Numbered from the stretch's first letter, positions 24,693 through 32,817 are shown. The stretch is 44,355 bases of DNA from Pseudomonas sp. (GCF_030147005.1 NZ_JASLAW010000187.1:1-44355), one strand, 5' to 3'. Notes: generated from the letters alone by a model not told the origin. A program made the numbers and translations.

Positions 24693-26519
24693 TCATGGTT
24701 GCCACACCGTTTTCTCCCCGCTGAGCTTACGGTCCAGGAATGTCGCCGCACTGATCAACGCCAAATGGCTCAACGCCTGGGGCGTGTTGCCCAGGTGCCG
24801 GGCCTGGCTGTCGAATTCTTCGGCGTACAGCCCCAGCGGGTTGGCGTAGCGCAGCAGTTGTTCGAATTCCAGGTGGGCCTTCTCCACTTGGCCGGCGCGG
24901 GCCAGGCATTCGACGTACCAGAACGAACAGGCGGTAAACGCGCCTTCGGTGCCTTGCAGCCCATCGATCTGGCTGTCGTCGTTGCGGTAACGGTAGACCA
25001 GGCCGTCGCGTACCAGGCTTTTCTTGATCGCCTCCAGTGTCGACAGCCAGCGTGGATCGGTCGCGGCAACGAAGCGCACCAGCGGCATCAACAGCATCGA
25101 GCCGTCCAGCGCCGTGCTGCCGATGTGCTGCACAAAATGCCCACGTTCTTCGTTCCAGAAGTTGCTCCAGATGTCCGCATAGATTGCCTGGCGGGTCTGG
25201 TCCCAACGCGCAAACGGCGCCGGCAACGAGCGCTTGGAGGCCAGGCGGATGGCGCGGTCCAGGGCTACCCAGCACATCAGGCGCGAGTGCAGGAAGTGAT
25301 GCTGCTCGCCGCGCATTTCCCAGATACCGACGTCTTTGTGGTTCCAGATTTCGCAGACTTGGTCGACCACTTCCACGGTGTGTTTCCAGCCCTCATGGGA
25401 GATGGCTTCGCCGTATTTATTGACCAGGTAAACCGCGTCCATCAATTCGCCGTAGATATCCAGCTGAACCTGGTCGAACGCTTCATTGCCGACGCGCACC
25501 GGCTGGGCGCCGCCGTGGCCGCTGAGGTGATCCAGGGTGGTTTCCGGCAGTTCCTGGCGGCCATCGATGCCGTACAGGATGTTGATCTTGGTCGGCTGGC
25601 CGCAACAGTCGCTGACCCGGCCTTTGAGCCAGCGCATGTAGGCGTTGGCTTCCTCGACGAAACCCAGGCGCATGAACGCGTAGACGGTAAAAGAGGCGTC
25701 GCGGATCCAGGTGTAGCGGTAGTCCCAGTTGCGTTCGCCGCCAGGGCTTTCCGGCAGGCCGAAGGTGGCGGCGGCGATGATTGCGCCGTGTTTGCGTGAG
25801 GTCAGCAGCTTCAGCGCAAGGGCCGAGCGGTTGACCACTTCGCGCCAGCGCCCGCGGTAGTTCGATTGGCCGATCCAATTGCGCCAGAACTTCGAGGTGC
25901 GTTCCAGGTAGAGGTCGCTGCAGGCATTCGTCACGCGTGGGTCGTCCTGGCCGCCGAGAATGAATTCGGCGCCTTCGTTTTGGGCCAGGGTGAAACTGGC
26001 CGTTGCGGCATTCTCATCCAGCGTCAGCGGGTGGCTGCCGACCAGGCGCAGCCCAGGCTGGCCGTCCGCGCTGAACAACACACCGGTGTCGCAGGCTTCA
26101 GCGTGGGTTTTGGCGCGGGCGTAGTCATGACGCACCGCGCAGCGCAGATGGAATGTCGCCTTGCCGCTTACAACCCGCACGCGGCGGATCAATAAAGGCA
26201 GGTCGTCGACATCTTCGCTGACGGCCAGCAAATCGGTGATTTCCACCACCGCCGCATCGCTCAGCCAACGTGTTTGCAGCACGTTGGTGTCGGGCAGGTA
26301 GATCTGCTCGCGACGCGCATCGGGCAGGTCGGGGGTGAGCTGGAAGGTGCCGGCCTCGGGCGTGTCGAGCAACGCACAGAAAATCGACGGGCTGTCGAAT
26401 TCCGGCCAGCAGAAAAAGTCGATGCTGCCTTGATCGTTCACCAGCGCCGCGCTGCGCATGTCGCCGATGATGCCGTGAGCATCAATGGCGCTTTGTGGCT
26501 CGTTCTTCAAATCAACCAT
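24693..26519 (-). CDS. glycoside hydrolase family 15 protein (glucoamylase/trehalase-like)
   Basis: A 608-residue GH15 protein. An N-terminal beta-sandwich (about residues 15-220, IIGDMRSAALVNDQGSIDFF) precedes the (alpha/alpha)6 barrel, which has ERNWDYRYTWIRDASF, IWEMRGEQHHF (catalytic acid Glu near residue 401) and GLYAEEFD (candidate base). Bacterial relatives hydrolyse alpha-glucosidic bonds, some acting as trehalases. No signal peptide, so cytosolic. Start: ATG 26519, overlapping the SDR stop by eight bases; GTG 26525 with GGAG four bases upstream is an alternative. Translation is probably coupled to the SDR gene. Confidence 0.9.
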   Translation of the reverse strand: MVDLKNEPQSAIDAHGIIGDMRSAALVNDQGSIDFFCWPEFDSPSIFCALLDTPEAGTFQLTPDLPDARREQIYLPDTNVLQTRWLSDAAVVEITDLLAVSEDVDDLPLLIRRVRVVSGKATFHLRCAVRHDYARAKTHAEACDTGVLFSADGQPGLRLVGSHPLTLDENAATASFTLAQNEGAEFILGGQDDPRVTNACSDLYLERTSKFWRNWIGQSNYRGRWREVVNRSALALKLLTSRKHGAIIAAATFGLPESPGGERNWDYRYTWIRDASFTVYAFMRLGFVEEANAYMRWLKGRVSDCCGQPTKINILYGIDGRQELPETTLDHLSGHGGAQPVRVGNEAFDQVQLDIYGELMDAVYLVNKYGEAISHEGWKHTVEVVDQVCEIWNHKDVGIWEMRGEQHHFLHSRLMCWVALDRAIRLASKRSLPAPFARWDQTRQAIYADIWSNFWNEERGHFVQHIGSTALDGSMLLMPLVRFVAATDPRWLSTLEAIKKSLVRDGLVYRYRNDDSQIDGLQGTEGAFTACSFWYVECLARAGQVEKAHLEFEQLLRYANPLGLYAEEFDSQARHLGNTPQALSHLALISAATFLDRKLSGEKTVWQP

Positions 26520-27312
26520 TGCCACGAAACTCCGGATAAAGGCTCATGCCGCCGTCAATGAACAGCGTGCTGCCGACTACATAATCGGACGCGTCGCTGG
26601 CCAGCCATACCACCGCATTGGCCACGTCTTCCACGTCGCCGACCCGGCCATAGGGAATCAACTTGAGCAGCTCTTTTTCTGCTGCGCCTTCGGTGGCCGC
26701 ACGGTTGATCGCCGTGCGAATCGCCCCCGGCGCAATCCCGTTGATGCGAATGCGCTGCTCGCTGACTTCCTGGGCGAGGGTGCGCATCAGCATTTCCACA
26801 CCGCCCTTGGACGCCGCGTAATTCACATGCCCGGCCCAGGGAATCAACTGGTGCACCGAGCTCATGTGGATGATCTTGCCGGCGGCGCGGGACACGCCCT
26901 CACGCACACCCTGGCGGTTGAAAATCCGCACGGCGGCGCGTGCGCAGAGAAATTGGCCGGTGAGGTTGACGCCGATCACGGTGTTCCAGTCGTCCAGGCT
27001 CATGTCGACCAGGTTGGCGTCTCTTTGCAGGCCGGAGTTGGCGACGAGAATATCCAGGTGACCGAAGGCATCGAGGGTCTGGGCAAACAGGCGTTCAACG
27101 TCGGCTTCTTTCGACACATCGCCAGCGAGGGCAATCGCCCGACCGCCGCCTGCGTTGATTTGTGCGGCGAGGGCTTCGGCGGGTGCCGCCTGGGAGTTGT
27201 AGTTAAGTACGACGGCCGCCCCGGCGTCGGCCAAAGCCTTGGCGGCTCCCGCGCCAATGCCAGAGCTGGCACCGGTGACCAGGGCCACTTGTTGTTCCAA
27301 CGAGAGCTGCAT
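26512..27312 (-). CDS. SDR-family oxidoreductase (glucose 1-dehydrogenase-like)
   Basis: A 266-residue classical short-chain dehydrogenase. TGASSGIG (residues 13-20) is the NAD(P)-binding motif, LVANSG the structural motif, MSSVHQ holds the catalytic Ser, and YAASK the catalytic Tyr and Lys. The C-terminus GSTLFIDGGMSLYPEFRGNG is like bacterial glucose 1-dehydrogenases. Start: ATG 27312 with AAAGGTGG about eight bases upstream. First gene of the operon with GH15 and the hydrolase; glucose released by the GH15 enzyme could be its substrate, which is inference. Confidence 0.88.
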   Translation of the reverse strand: MQLSLEQQVALVTGASSGIGAGAAKALADAGAAVVLNYNSQAAPAEALAAQINAGGGRAIALAGDVSKEADVERLFAQTLDAFGHLDILVANSGLQRDANLVDMSLDDWNTVIGVNLTGQFLCARAAVRIFNRQGVREGVSRAAGKIIHMSSVHQLIPWAGHVNYAASKGGVEMLMRTLAQEVSEQRIRINGIAPGAIRTAINRAATEGAAEKELLKLIPYGRVGDVEDVANAVVWLASDASDYVVGSTLFIDGGMSLYPEFRGNG

Positions 27313-27630
27313 GGGTTGCCCACCTTTACTGTGCGAATTCAATTAGCTGACTGACAGGGCGGCGCACAAGTTCATCGCCTGTTTGAGCGACCGGCAGCAA
27401 TTGCCCCGCGTGCGTTGTGCCGTGGGCAGGGAAAGGTTCGCGCTTCGATCTTCATCCCTCAAGACCTCCTTCCTACCGGTATTGGGGGGTTTTCAACACG
27501 TTGAGGAATCTATTCCCATCGCTCTGCCACACAGCAAAGGCCTGCTGGTGCAGAGCTGAGCCACGGTTTACCTAGCGTTGGCACGTCTGCAGCAGCAAGG
27601 CACCGCCCTAAATCAGAACTGGAGCACCAC
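27313..27630. other. divergent intergenic region with hrp box
   Basis: About 318 bases between the minus-strand SDR gene and the first plus-strand type III-related gene. It holds the hrp box at 27505-27533 for the rightward gene. The SDR promoter must lie in the left part but none is clear. No other gene or repeat is seen. Confidence 0.6.
27505..27533 (+). promoter_or_regulatory. hrp box 1 (HrpL/RspL-type ECF promoter)
   Basis: GGAATC, 16 bases, CCACACA. This fits the HrpL promoter GGAACC-N15/16-CCACNNA with one change (T for C at the fifth base). It ends 97 bases before the gene at 27631. Two exact matches upstream of the next two genes strengthen the call. Confidence 0.72.
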
Positions 27631-28461
27631 ATGTCGGTATCCGCATCCAATCAAGCGTACGCCTCACCCACGGACAGCCTTCCGCAGCCCCTCGCTGGCG
27701 CACAACCCAGCCCTTTGGCCAAGGCTGCGGGCGCGGCGGGCCCGAGTTTCGAGCAGTCGGCAAATCAGTCCGGTCCGGTTTTCGATAGCTCGGCGCAGCG
27801 TTCGAAATCAGCCTGCTGTCCGTGCCCACCCCCACGTCCCAATCCCACGCTGCCGGGCCCACCCCCACGCCCCAATCCCACGCTGCCGGACCCGTATTAT
27901 GGCAAGCAAAGCAACGAGGTGTTGGCTCAGGAGCTGCTGAACAAATACAACGCGTTCAAGCCCTGGTACGCGACGACAGTCACGCCGGATCACATCAATA
28001 AGATGGCAAGTCGCCCCCTGACCGGCCACCCGGAGAGGGACGCGAATATCAGGCTGGCCAGGGAGTTGCTCAAGCGCCCGGGTCTGATGGATGCCCTTGA
28101 CCGAAATAACGGAACGGGTGCTTTGGATAAATCCCTGTCTAAAGAAGACATCAGTAAATTCATCGTTTCGTCGAACCCGCTCAAGCTTCAGGATGACAGG
28201 CAACTTGCTCAGAATGTCTTGAATAACTTCAACGCGCTGAAAGGGCCGTGGTGGAGCGCCGATAGAAACGCCATCGACGTCAACACGTTCGCCAGGTTCG
28301 CGTCGCGCTCGCTGACTGGCCATGGCCCAACCGACAGCATCATCCAGCTGTCGAGAGAGATCATGGCGCGTTCGGAACTGAAGGGCTCAATGGATAATGT
28401 CTTCGGGTTTCTTCGCGATGGCAAGATCACCCGGGACGACCTGTATCGGCTGCTGCGCTAA
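27631..28461 (+). CDS. candidate type III secreted protein with two HrpK-like modules
   Basis: A 276-residue protein of no family I can name with certainty. The N-terminus suits type III export: about 9 Ser in the first 50 residues, Val at position 3, no acidic residue before 15, and no Sec signal. A Pro-rich linker (64-89) holds a tandem 11-residue repeat, PPPRPNPTLPG/D. Two related modules follow: about 95-178 (EVLAQELLNKYNAF, MASRPLTGH, LARELLKRPGLMDALD, LSKEDISKF) and 187-275 (QLAQNVLNNFNAL, FASRSLTGH, LSREIMARSELKGSMD, DGKITRDDLYRLL). The DGKIT...DDL ending recalls an EF-hand half but lacks the full acidic loop. Start: ATG 27631 with TGGAG six bases upstream. It is driven by hrp box 1. 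It may be an effector or a HrpK-like translocator helper. Confidence 0.75.
   Translation: MSVSASNQAYASPTDSLPQPLAGAQPSPLAKAAGAAGPSFEQSANQSGPVFDSSAQRSKSACCPCPPPRPNPTLPGPPPRPNPTLPDPYYGKQSNEVLAQELLNKYNAFKPWYATTVTPDHINKMASRPLTGHPERDANIRLARELLKRPGLMDALDRNNGTGALDKSLSKEDISKFIVSSNPLKLQDDRQLAQNVLNNFNALKGPWWSADRNAIDVNTFARFASRSLTGHGPTDSIIQLSREIMARSELKGSMDNVFGFLRDGKITRDDLYRLLR
27826..27891 (+). repeat. 33-bp in-frame tandem duplication (Pro-rich linker)
   Basis: Two adjacent 33-bp copies (27826-27858 and 27859-27891) encode PPPRPNPTLPG and PPPRPNPTLPD. They are nearly identical at the DNA level (differing at GTCCC/GCCCC and the last codon), so this is a recent slippage-type duplication that lengthens the linker by one unit. 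Confidence 0.85.
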
Positions 28462-28528
28462 GCCCTGGCCCAACGCGTTGCATCGGCGGGTAAGTACCCG
28501 GCCAGGCAATCGCCGCCCTGGCGAAGCT

Positions 28529-28556
28529 GGAACCATTTGCAAGTATTTACCACGAA
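28529..28556 (+). promoter_or_regulatory. hrp box 2 (HrpL/RspL-type ECF promoter)
   Basis: GGAACC, 15 bases, CCACGAA: an exact match to GGAACC-N15/16-CCACNNA. It lies 59 bases before the ATG of the 87-codon gene. The two fixed blocks amount to 11 specified bases at an allowed spacing. Confidence 0.82.
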
Positions 28557-28615
28557 GAAAGCATCCATCGGTCGGCCCCATGGATGCCTTCGTCTACTGG
28601 AACAGGTAATGGCCT

Positions 28616-28879
28616 ATGAATTCGACATCATTTGAACCTCGCCAGTCTCACTCCCAGTACGCTGTTGCAAGCCTGTCTGCACTGGCAACAACGGAACAAG
28701 GCCCAAGCAGATCTCAAGCAAAAGTGCTCAACCTCACCTCTTCGCCCAAATTCAGTTTCAAAGCGCCCACCACCGAGGATTTCGACAGGGGCTCGCGTAC
28801 CGCAGAGGACGGGCCGGCGCCTCGGTCTGCACTGTCGTTGCTCGAAACGCTGTGGAGTAAATGGTCACGCCGTTACTGA
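28616..28879 (+). CDS. small Ser-rich protein under its own hrp box
   Basis: An 87-residue protein I do not recognise. About 11 of the first 50 residues are Ser, with many Thr and Gln, no signal peptide and no membrane segment; the C-terminus SLLETLWSKWSRRY is amphipathic and basic. Glu at position 7 is unusual for a classic type III signal. Start: ATG 28616 with AGG about nine bases upstream (weak). Support for it being real comes from the exact hrp box 59 bases upstream and from its place between two hrp-box genes. It could be a small effector, a chaperone-like protein or a decayed remnant of a longer effector. It does not contain the neighbours' module. Confidence 0.55.
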   Translation: MNSTSFEPRQSHSQYAVASLSALATTEQGPSRSQAKVLNLTSSPKFSFKAPTTEDFDRGSRTAEDGPAPRSALSLLETLWSKWSRRY

Positions 28880-28960
28880 CGTTCATCCCACCTTTCCGGG
28901 GCCGCCGCCTGGCTGGTTACAAACGCTCAAGGTTTACCGGAGCAGGCTGAAGGGCTTGTT

Positions 28961-28989
28961 GGAACCATTATTTTTTGGGTAGCCACATA
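28961..28989 (+). promoter_or_regulatory. hrp box 3 (HrpL/RspL-type ECF promoter)
   Basis: GGAACC, 16 bases, CCACATA: an exact match to the HrpL promoter consensus. It ends 93 bases before the ATG at 29083, in an A+T-rich intergenic stretch after the 87-codon gene. Confidence 0.83.
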
Positions 28990-29082
28990 TTCGATACTTG
29001 TCTCGCGCTGACAGTCAAAGCGCTTTTGAAGATGGGTCACTCGAGGTTCAAGTAATGCACTCTAAATAAGGTGGGAATGAAC

Positions 29083-30024
29083 ATGACTAACGGAATTAAT
29101 TGGGGCGCTGGATTACCTCCCATGCACAATTGGCCTGCCGGTGCGAATCAGGCGCCTGCTCCAACCGGTGGTGGTTACGCGCGGCTCAGCGTAGTCGACA
29201 AGGCGCTGGGTACCCAGCAGCCGCTCGCAACGACCTCGAGTCTTGTTTCCAACAGCTTGATGGTAAACGGCGCCAACCGGCATTTTGATGCTCAAGGGTT
29301 GTATGGCGGAATGACGAATGTGGGAAATCCCTACGTCAGTTCGGATGACCACTTGCTGGCGACAGATCTGAACAGCAACTTTTCCATGCTGGACAAGTTC
29401 AAGAAAGACGGCCATCTGACGCAGAGCGGGCTGCAAAAAATTGCCGGTGAAGACGTGCACACCAGCAGCGTCTCCGAACGCACCATCATGTTGGCCAGGG
29501 AGATACTCAACCGCCCCAGGCTCAACGAAGCGATTCTGGTGGATGGCGGCAAAATCACGCCTGAAAGCTTGGCCAAGGCATCCGACCTGGTCGTGGGTAA
29601 CACCAACCCCAATACGCAAAGTGCGGACCCATTCCATTCGAAAACCAACGCACAGGTCGTTCAAGCGTTCAGGGGCATGTTTGACCAATTGCGCGATGCG
29701 TCCGAAGACTACAGCTTCTTTTTCGAGAAGCACCGGTACGTCAAGACAGACACGCTTATCGAAATCAGCAAAGACCCCGATGAAACCGACAAAAACGGTA
29801 ATGTCGTACGGGACCCGGCGACTGGCTTTCCCAAGAAAAAATACAGCGAGCAGCAGGTGTACGTTGCCAAGAATATTGTCGAGCGGCCAGGGTTGCTCGA
29901 GTCGCTGGACAGCAATAAGGCTAACGGCACCAACATTTTCGGCAGCCACAACATTGATGGCTGGCTGAAGAACTACAGCATCGATCGATGGCTGGAAAAC
30001 GATAAGAAAGAAAAGGGTAACTGA
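29083..30024 (+). CDS. candidate type III secreted protein, paralogue of the gene at 27631
   Basis: A 313-residue protein whose two halves repeat the module seen at 27631. Module A is about 88-168 (HLLATDLNSNFSMLDKF, KKDGHLTQSGLQKIAG, IMLAREILNRPRLNEAI, DGGKITPESLAKASD). Module B is about 188-300 (AQVVQAFRGMFDQL, VAKNIVERPGLLESLD) with a charged insertion at 228-252. The N-terminus is Gly/Asn/Pro-rich with no acidic residue before 39, and no Sec signal; it is poor in Ser. Start: ATG 29083 because AAGGTGG lies seven to eight bases upstream; GTG 29071 and ATG 29077 fall on or next to that site. It has its own hrp box. Base composition appears lower in G+C than the flanks. Effector or HrpK-like helper; function not shown. 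Confidence 0.75.
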   Translation: MTNGINWGAGLPPMHNWPAGANQAPAPTGGGYARLSVVDKALGTQQPLATTSSLVSNSLMVNGANRHFDAQGLYGGMTNVGNPYVSSDDHLLATDLNSNFSMLDKFKKDGHLTQSGLQKIAGEDVHTSSVSERTIMLAREILNRPRLNEAILVDGGKITPESLAKASDLVVGNTNPNTQSADPFHSKTNAQVVQAFRGMFDQLRDASEDYSFFFEKHRYVKTDTLIEISKDPDETDKNGNVVRDPATGFPKKKYSEQQVYVAKNIVERPGLLESLDSNKANGTNIFGSHNIDGWLKNYSIDRWLENDKKEKGN

Positions 30025-30037
30025 GGACGTCGCAGGC

Positions 30038-30071
30038 GTATGAGCGGATTGAATCATCAGGCCGCTCATAC
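30038..30071. terminator. inverted repeat between convergent genes
   Basis: GTATGAGCGG, a 14-base loop, then CCGCTCATAC: a perfect 10-bp stem between the hrp-box gene on + and the MFS gene on -. There is no T-tract on either side, so it may be a weak bidirectional terminator or mRNA-end structure. Confidence 0.45.
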
Positions 30072-30081
30072 AGGCGAGCGT

Positions 30082-31233
30082 TTATACGCGCAATATCTTC
30101 CCGCTGATCGCCACCGCTGCCAGCAACCCTGCGATCAGCAGGAACGCGGTTGCCATGCTGCTGCCATGGGCAATGAACCCGATCATGGCCGGCCCGGCCA
30201 ATATGCCTGCATAGCCGAGCGTGGTGATCGCGGGCACGGCAATGTGTTCCGGCATCACGTTTTGCTTGCCGACAGCGGTATAGAGCACTGGCACGATATT
30301 GGAGCAGCCGGCGCCCACCAGCGCATACCCGAGCAGCGCCATTTCCCAGGCAGGGGACAGCGTGGCCAGGAGCACACCCGCCGCCGCCAACGTGCCACCG
30401 GCCACGATCACTCGGGTAGCGCCCAAGCGCCGCACAATCGCGTCACCGGTCAGGCGCCCGGCGGTCATGGTCAGGGCGAATGCCGCGTAACCCAGGCCTG
30501 CATAGGCTTCGTCCAGGCCGCGCTCGGCGCTGAGGAACACCGCGCTCCAATCCAGTACCGCGCCTTCGGCCAGGAACACGATGAAACACAGGCAGCCGAT
30601 AAACAGCACCACGCCACGAGGAATGGCAAACGCCGGCCCTGAGCTTTCACTGCCATAGGGAAGCAAATGCGGCCCGGCCTTGAGCAGCGCCAGTGCCATG
30701 ATGACGATCACTACCAGGGTCGCCTGCAGCGGCGACATGCCCAGCCCCAGCAAGCCGGAAACCCCCGCCGCACCGACGATGCCGCCCAGGCTGAACAGAC
30801 CGTGGAAGCCCGACATCATGGTTTTCCCGCTGGCGCGTTCCACGATCACCGCTTGCAGGTTGACGGTCGAATCCACAGTACCCAGCCCTGCGCCGAACAG
30901 AAACAGCCCGGCCATCAGCAGCGGAATCGAACTCACGGTGGCGAGCATCGGCAGCGCCAGGCAGATCATGATCGTGCCGGCGGTCAACACGCGCCGGCAG
31001 CCGAAGCGCGACGCCAGCACGCCTGCCACGGGCATGGCGAGGATCGAGCCCACCCCCAGGCACAATAACAACAGGCCAAGGGTGCCCTCGTTGAGGTGCG
31101 CCCGGGCCTTGGCGTACGGCACCAGCGGTGCCCACGCCGCGATGCCGAAGCCTGCGATGAAAAAAGCGATACGGGTAGACATTTGTTCCAGCCGCCCCGG
31201 AACCACGGGTGCGCTAGTGGGGATGGCAGTCAT
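30082..31233 (-). CDS. MFS transporter (YbjJ-like)
   Basis: A 383-residue major facilitator with about 12 hydrophobic segments. The inter-helix loop 2-3 motif is LASRFGCRRVL, and the second half has GRLTGDAIVRRLGATRVI, the repeated MFS loop. Inner membrane. The substrate is unknown. It lies 99 bases downstream of codA on the same strand, so transport of a pyrimidine or a related compound is possible, but this is inference. Start: ATG 31233 with AAGGA eight bases upstream. Confidence 0.85.
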   Translation of the reverse strand: MTAIPTSAPVVPGRLEQMSTRIAFFIAGFGIAAWAPLVPYAKARAHLNEGTLGLLLLCLGVGSILAMPVAGVLASRFGCRRVLTAGTIMICLALPMLATVSSIPLLMAGLFLFGAGLGTVDSTVNLQAVIVERASGKTMMSGFHGLFSLGGIVGAAGVSGLLGLGMSPLQATLVVIVIMALALLKAGPHLLPYGSESSGPAFAIPRGVVLFIGCLCFIVFLAEGAVLDWSAVFLSAERGLDEAYAGLGYAAFALTMTAGRLTGDAIVRRLGATRVIVAGGTLAAAGVLLATLSPAWEMALLGYALVGAGCSNIVPVLYTAVGKQNVMPEHIAVPAITTLGYAGILAGPAMIGFIAHGSSMATAFLLIAGLLAAVAISGKILRV

Positions 31234-31332
31234 GAATGATCCTTGGTGCTGCGTTCAACGAACGATGTCCGGCGCGACATCCTTGCACATCAGGCCGCGT
31301 CGAGCGAGCCGGGTTCCCTTGGGATTGGCGGG

Positions 31333-32568
31333 TCAGACAAACTCCACCTGCGCGGGCTGACGCTTCATCAGCACCTTGCCGTTGCGGATCGAATACAACG
31401 GCAGGCCCTGGCTGCGAATCACCTCATAGTCACTGTCTGCCGAGAGCACCAACAGGTTGGCCGGTCGGCCGGGTACCAGGCCGTACCGGTCGCCGAGCGC
31501 CATGGCCTGGGCGCTGTTGTCGGTGACCAGGTTCAGGGCGTTCTGCAGGTTGCGGTAGCCGAGCATATGGCAGATGTGCAAACCCGCCTCCAATACACGC
31601 AGGATGTTGCCGTTGCCCAAGGGGTACCAGGGGTCGACGATGGAATCCTGACCGAAGCAAACGTTCATGCCCGCTTCGAGCAGTTCGTTGACGCGGGTGA
31701 CTCCCCGGCGTTTCGGGAAACTGTCAAAGCGGCCCTGCAAGTGGATGCTTTCGGTAGGGCAGGAGACGAAGCTGATACCGGAGTGACCCAACAGGCGAAA
31801 GAGTTTGGCGCAGTAGGCGTTGTCGTAGGAACCCATGGCGGTGGTGTGACTGGCGGTGACGCGGGCGCCCATGTCGCGGCTGCGCGCTTCCTCGGCCAGC
31901 ACCTCGAGGAAACGTGAGTGCGGGTCGTCGGTTTCGTCGCAGTGAACGTCCACCAGGCAGCCGGTGCGTTCGGCCAGGTCCATGAGGAACTTCACCGAAC
32001 TCACCCCTTGATCGCGGGTGTACTCGAAATGGGGGATGCCCCCGACAACGTCGGCGCCCAGGCGAATGGCTTCTTCCATCAGCTCACGGCCATTGCGGAA
32101 CGACTCGATGCCTTCCTGGGGAAAGGCAACGATTTGCAGGTCGATCAAATGCGAGCTTTCTTCACGCACTTGCAGCATGGCTTTGAGCGCGGTGAGATCA
32201 GGGTCGGTCACGTCGACGTGGGTTCGCACATGCTGGATACCATGGGCGGCGAGGGCTTGGATGGTTTTCCTGGCGCGGGTCCTGGTGTCTTCCTGAGTAA
32301 TGGTGGCTTTGCGCTCCCCCCAGCATTCGATGCCTTCGAACAGGGTGCCGCTCATGTTCCAGCGTGGTTCGCCGGCGGTGAGGGTGGCATCGAGGTGGAT
32401 GTGCGGTTCGACGAAGGGCGGGATCACCAGGTTGCCGGCGGCATCCAGGTCGCCAGGCATCAGCGTCGGTACGCCTGTTTGCGCAGTGATGCTGGCGATC
32501 CGGCCATGTTCCAGGTGCAGATCATGCAGGCCTTCACGGTCGCGCAGGCGGGCATTGATGATGTGCAT
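31333..32568 (-). CDS. codA: cytosine deaminase
   Basis: A 411-residue amidohydrolase of CodA type, converting cytosine to uracil and ammonia in pyrimidine salvage. Metal ligands: HIHLD (His56 and His58), VDVHCDE in the middle, SHTTAMG, and Asp in CFGQDSIVDPWYPLGNG, which is characteristic of cytosine deaminases. Cytosolic. Start: ATG 32568 with AGAGGAA about eight bases upstream; nine further in-frame codons lie upstream but lack a ribosome binding site. Probably cotranscribed with the MFS gene downstream. Confidence 0.92.
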   Translation of the reverse strand: MHIINARLRDREGLHDLHLEHGRIASITAQTGVPTLMPGDLDAAGNLVIPPFVEPHIHLDATLTAGEPRWNMSGTLFEGIECWGERKATITQEDTRTRARKTIQALAAHGIQHVRTHVDVTDPDLTALKAMLQVREESSHLIDLQIVAFPQEGIESFRNGRELMEEAIRLGADVVGGIPHFEYTRDQGVSSVKFLMDLAERTGCLVDVHCDETDDPHSRFLEVLAEEARSRDMGARVTASHTTAMGSYDNAYCAKLFRLLGHSGISFVSCPTESIHLQGRFDSFPKRRGVTRVNELLEAGMNVCFGQDSIVDPWYPLGNGNILRVLEAGLHICHMLGYRNLQNALNLVTDNSAQAMALGDRYGLVPGRPANLLVLSADSDYEVIRSQGLPLYSIRNGKVLMKRQPAQVEFV

Positions 32569-32706
32569 GGGCAAGTTCCTCTTGGCTAAATTCAATCAGG
32601 CCATCAGGTTACCATTGCCAGGGAGCGGGCTCATGGGTGGACGGCAGTGGCGCGTCAAACACAGGGGAAGTGGTCGGCGGGGATGGTTGCGAGTGGCCAA
32701 AAATCA

Positions 32707-32817
32707 GTGGCGAGGGAGCTTGCTCCCGCTGAGGGGCGAAGCGGCCCTGTTCTTTAAGAGGGGTTCTCTAAGAAGGGGACTGCTGCGCAGTCCAGCGGGA
32801 GCAAGCTCCCTCGCCAC
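32707..32817. repeat. REPIN (two inverted REP elements)
   Basis: GTGGCGAGGGAGCTTGCTCC (from 32707) and its reverse complement ending at 32817 face each other over a ~60-base centre that itself holds GGACTGCTGCGCAGTCC. This is the classic P. fluorescens-group REPIN, a non-autonomous element mobilised by RAYT transposases. It lies between queD and codA, both on the minus strand. Confidence 0.92.

Noticed and set aside
31300..31335. Possible hrp box on the minus strand (GGAACC near codA)
   Set aside because: No CCAC block at 15-16 bases spacing, so it lacks the second half of the promoter.
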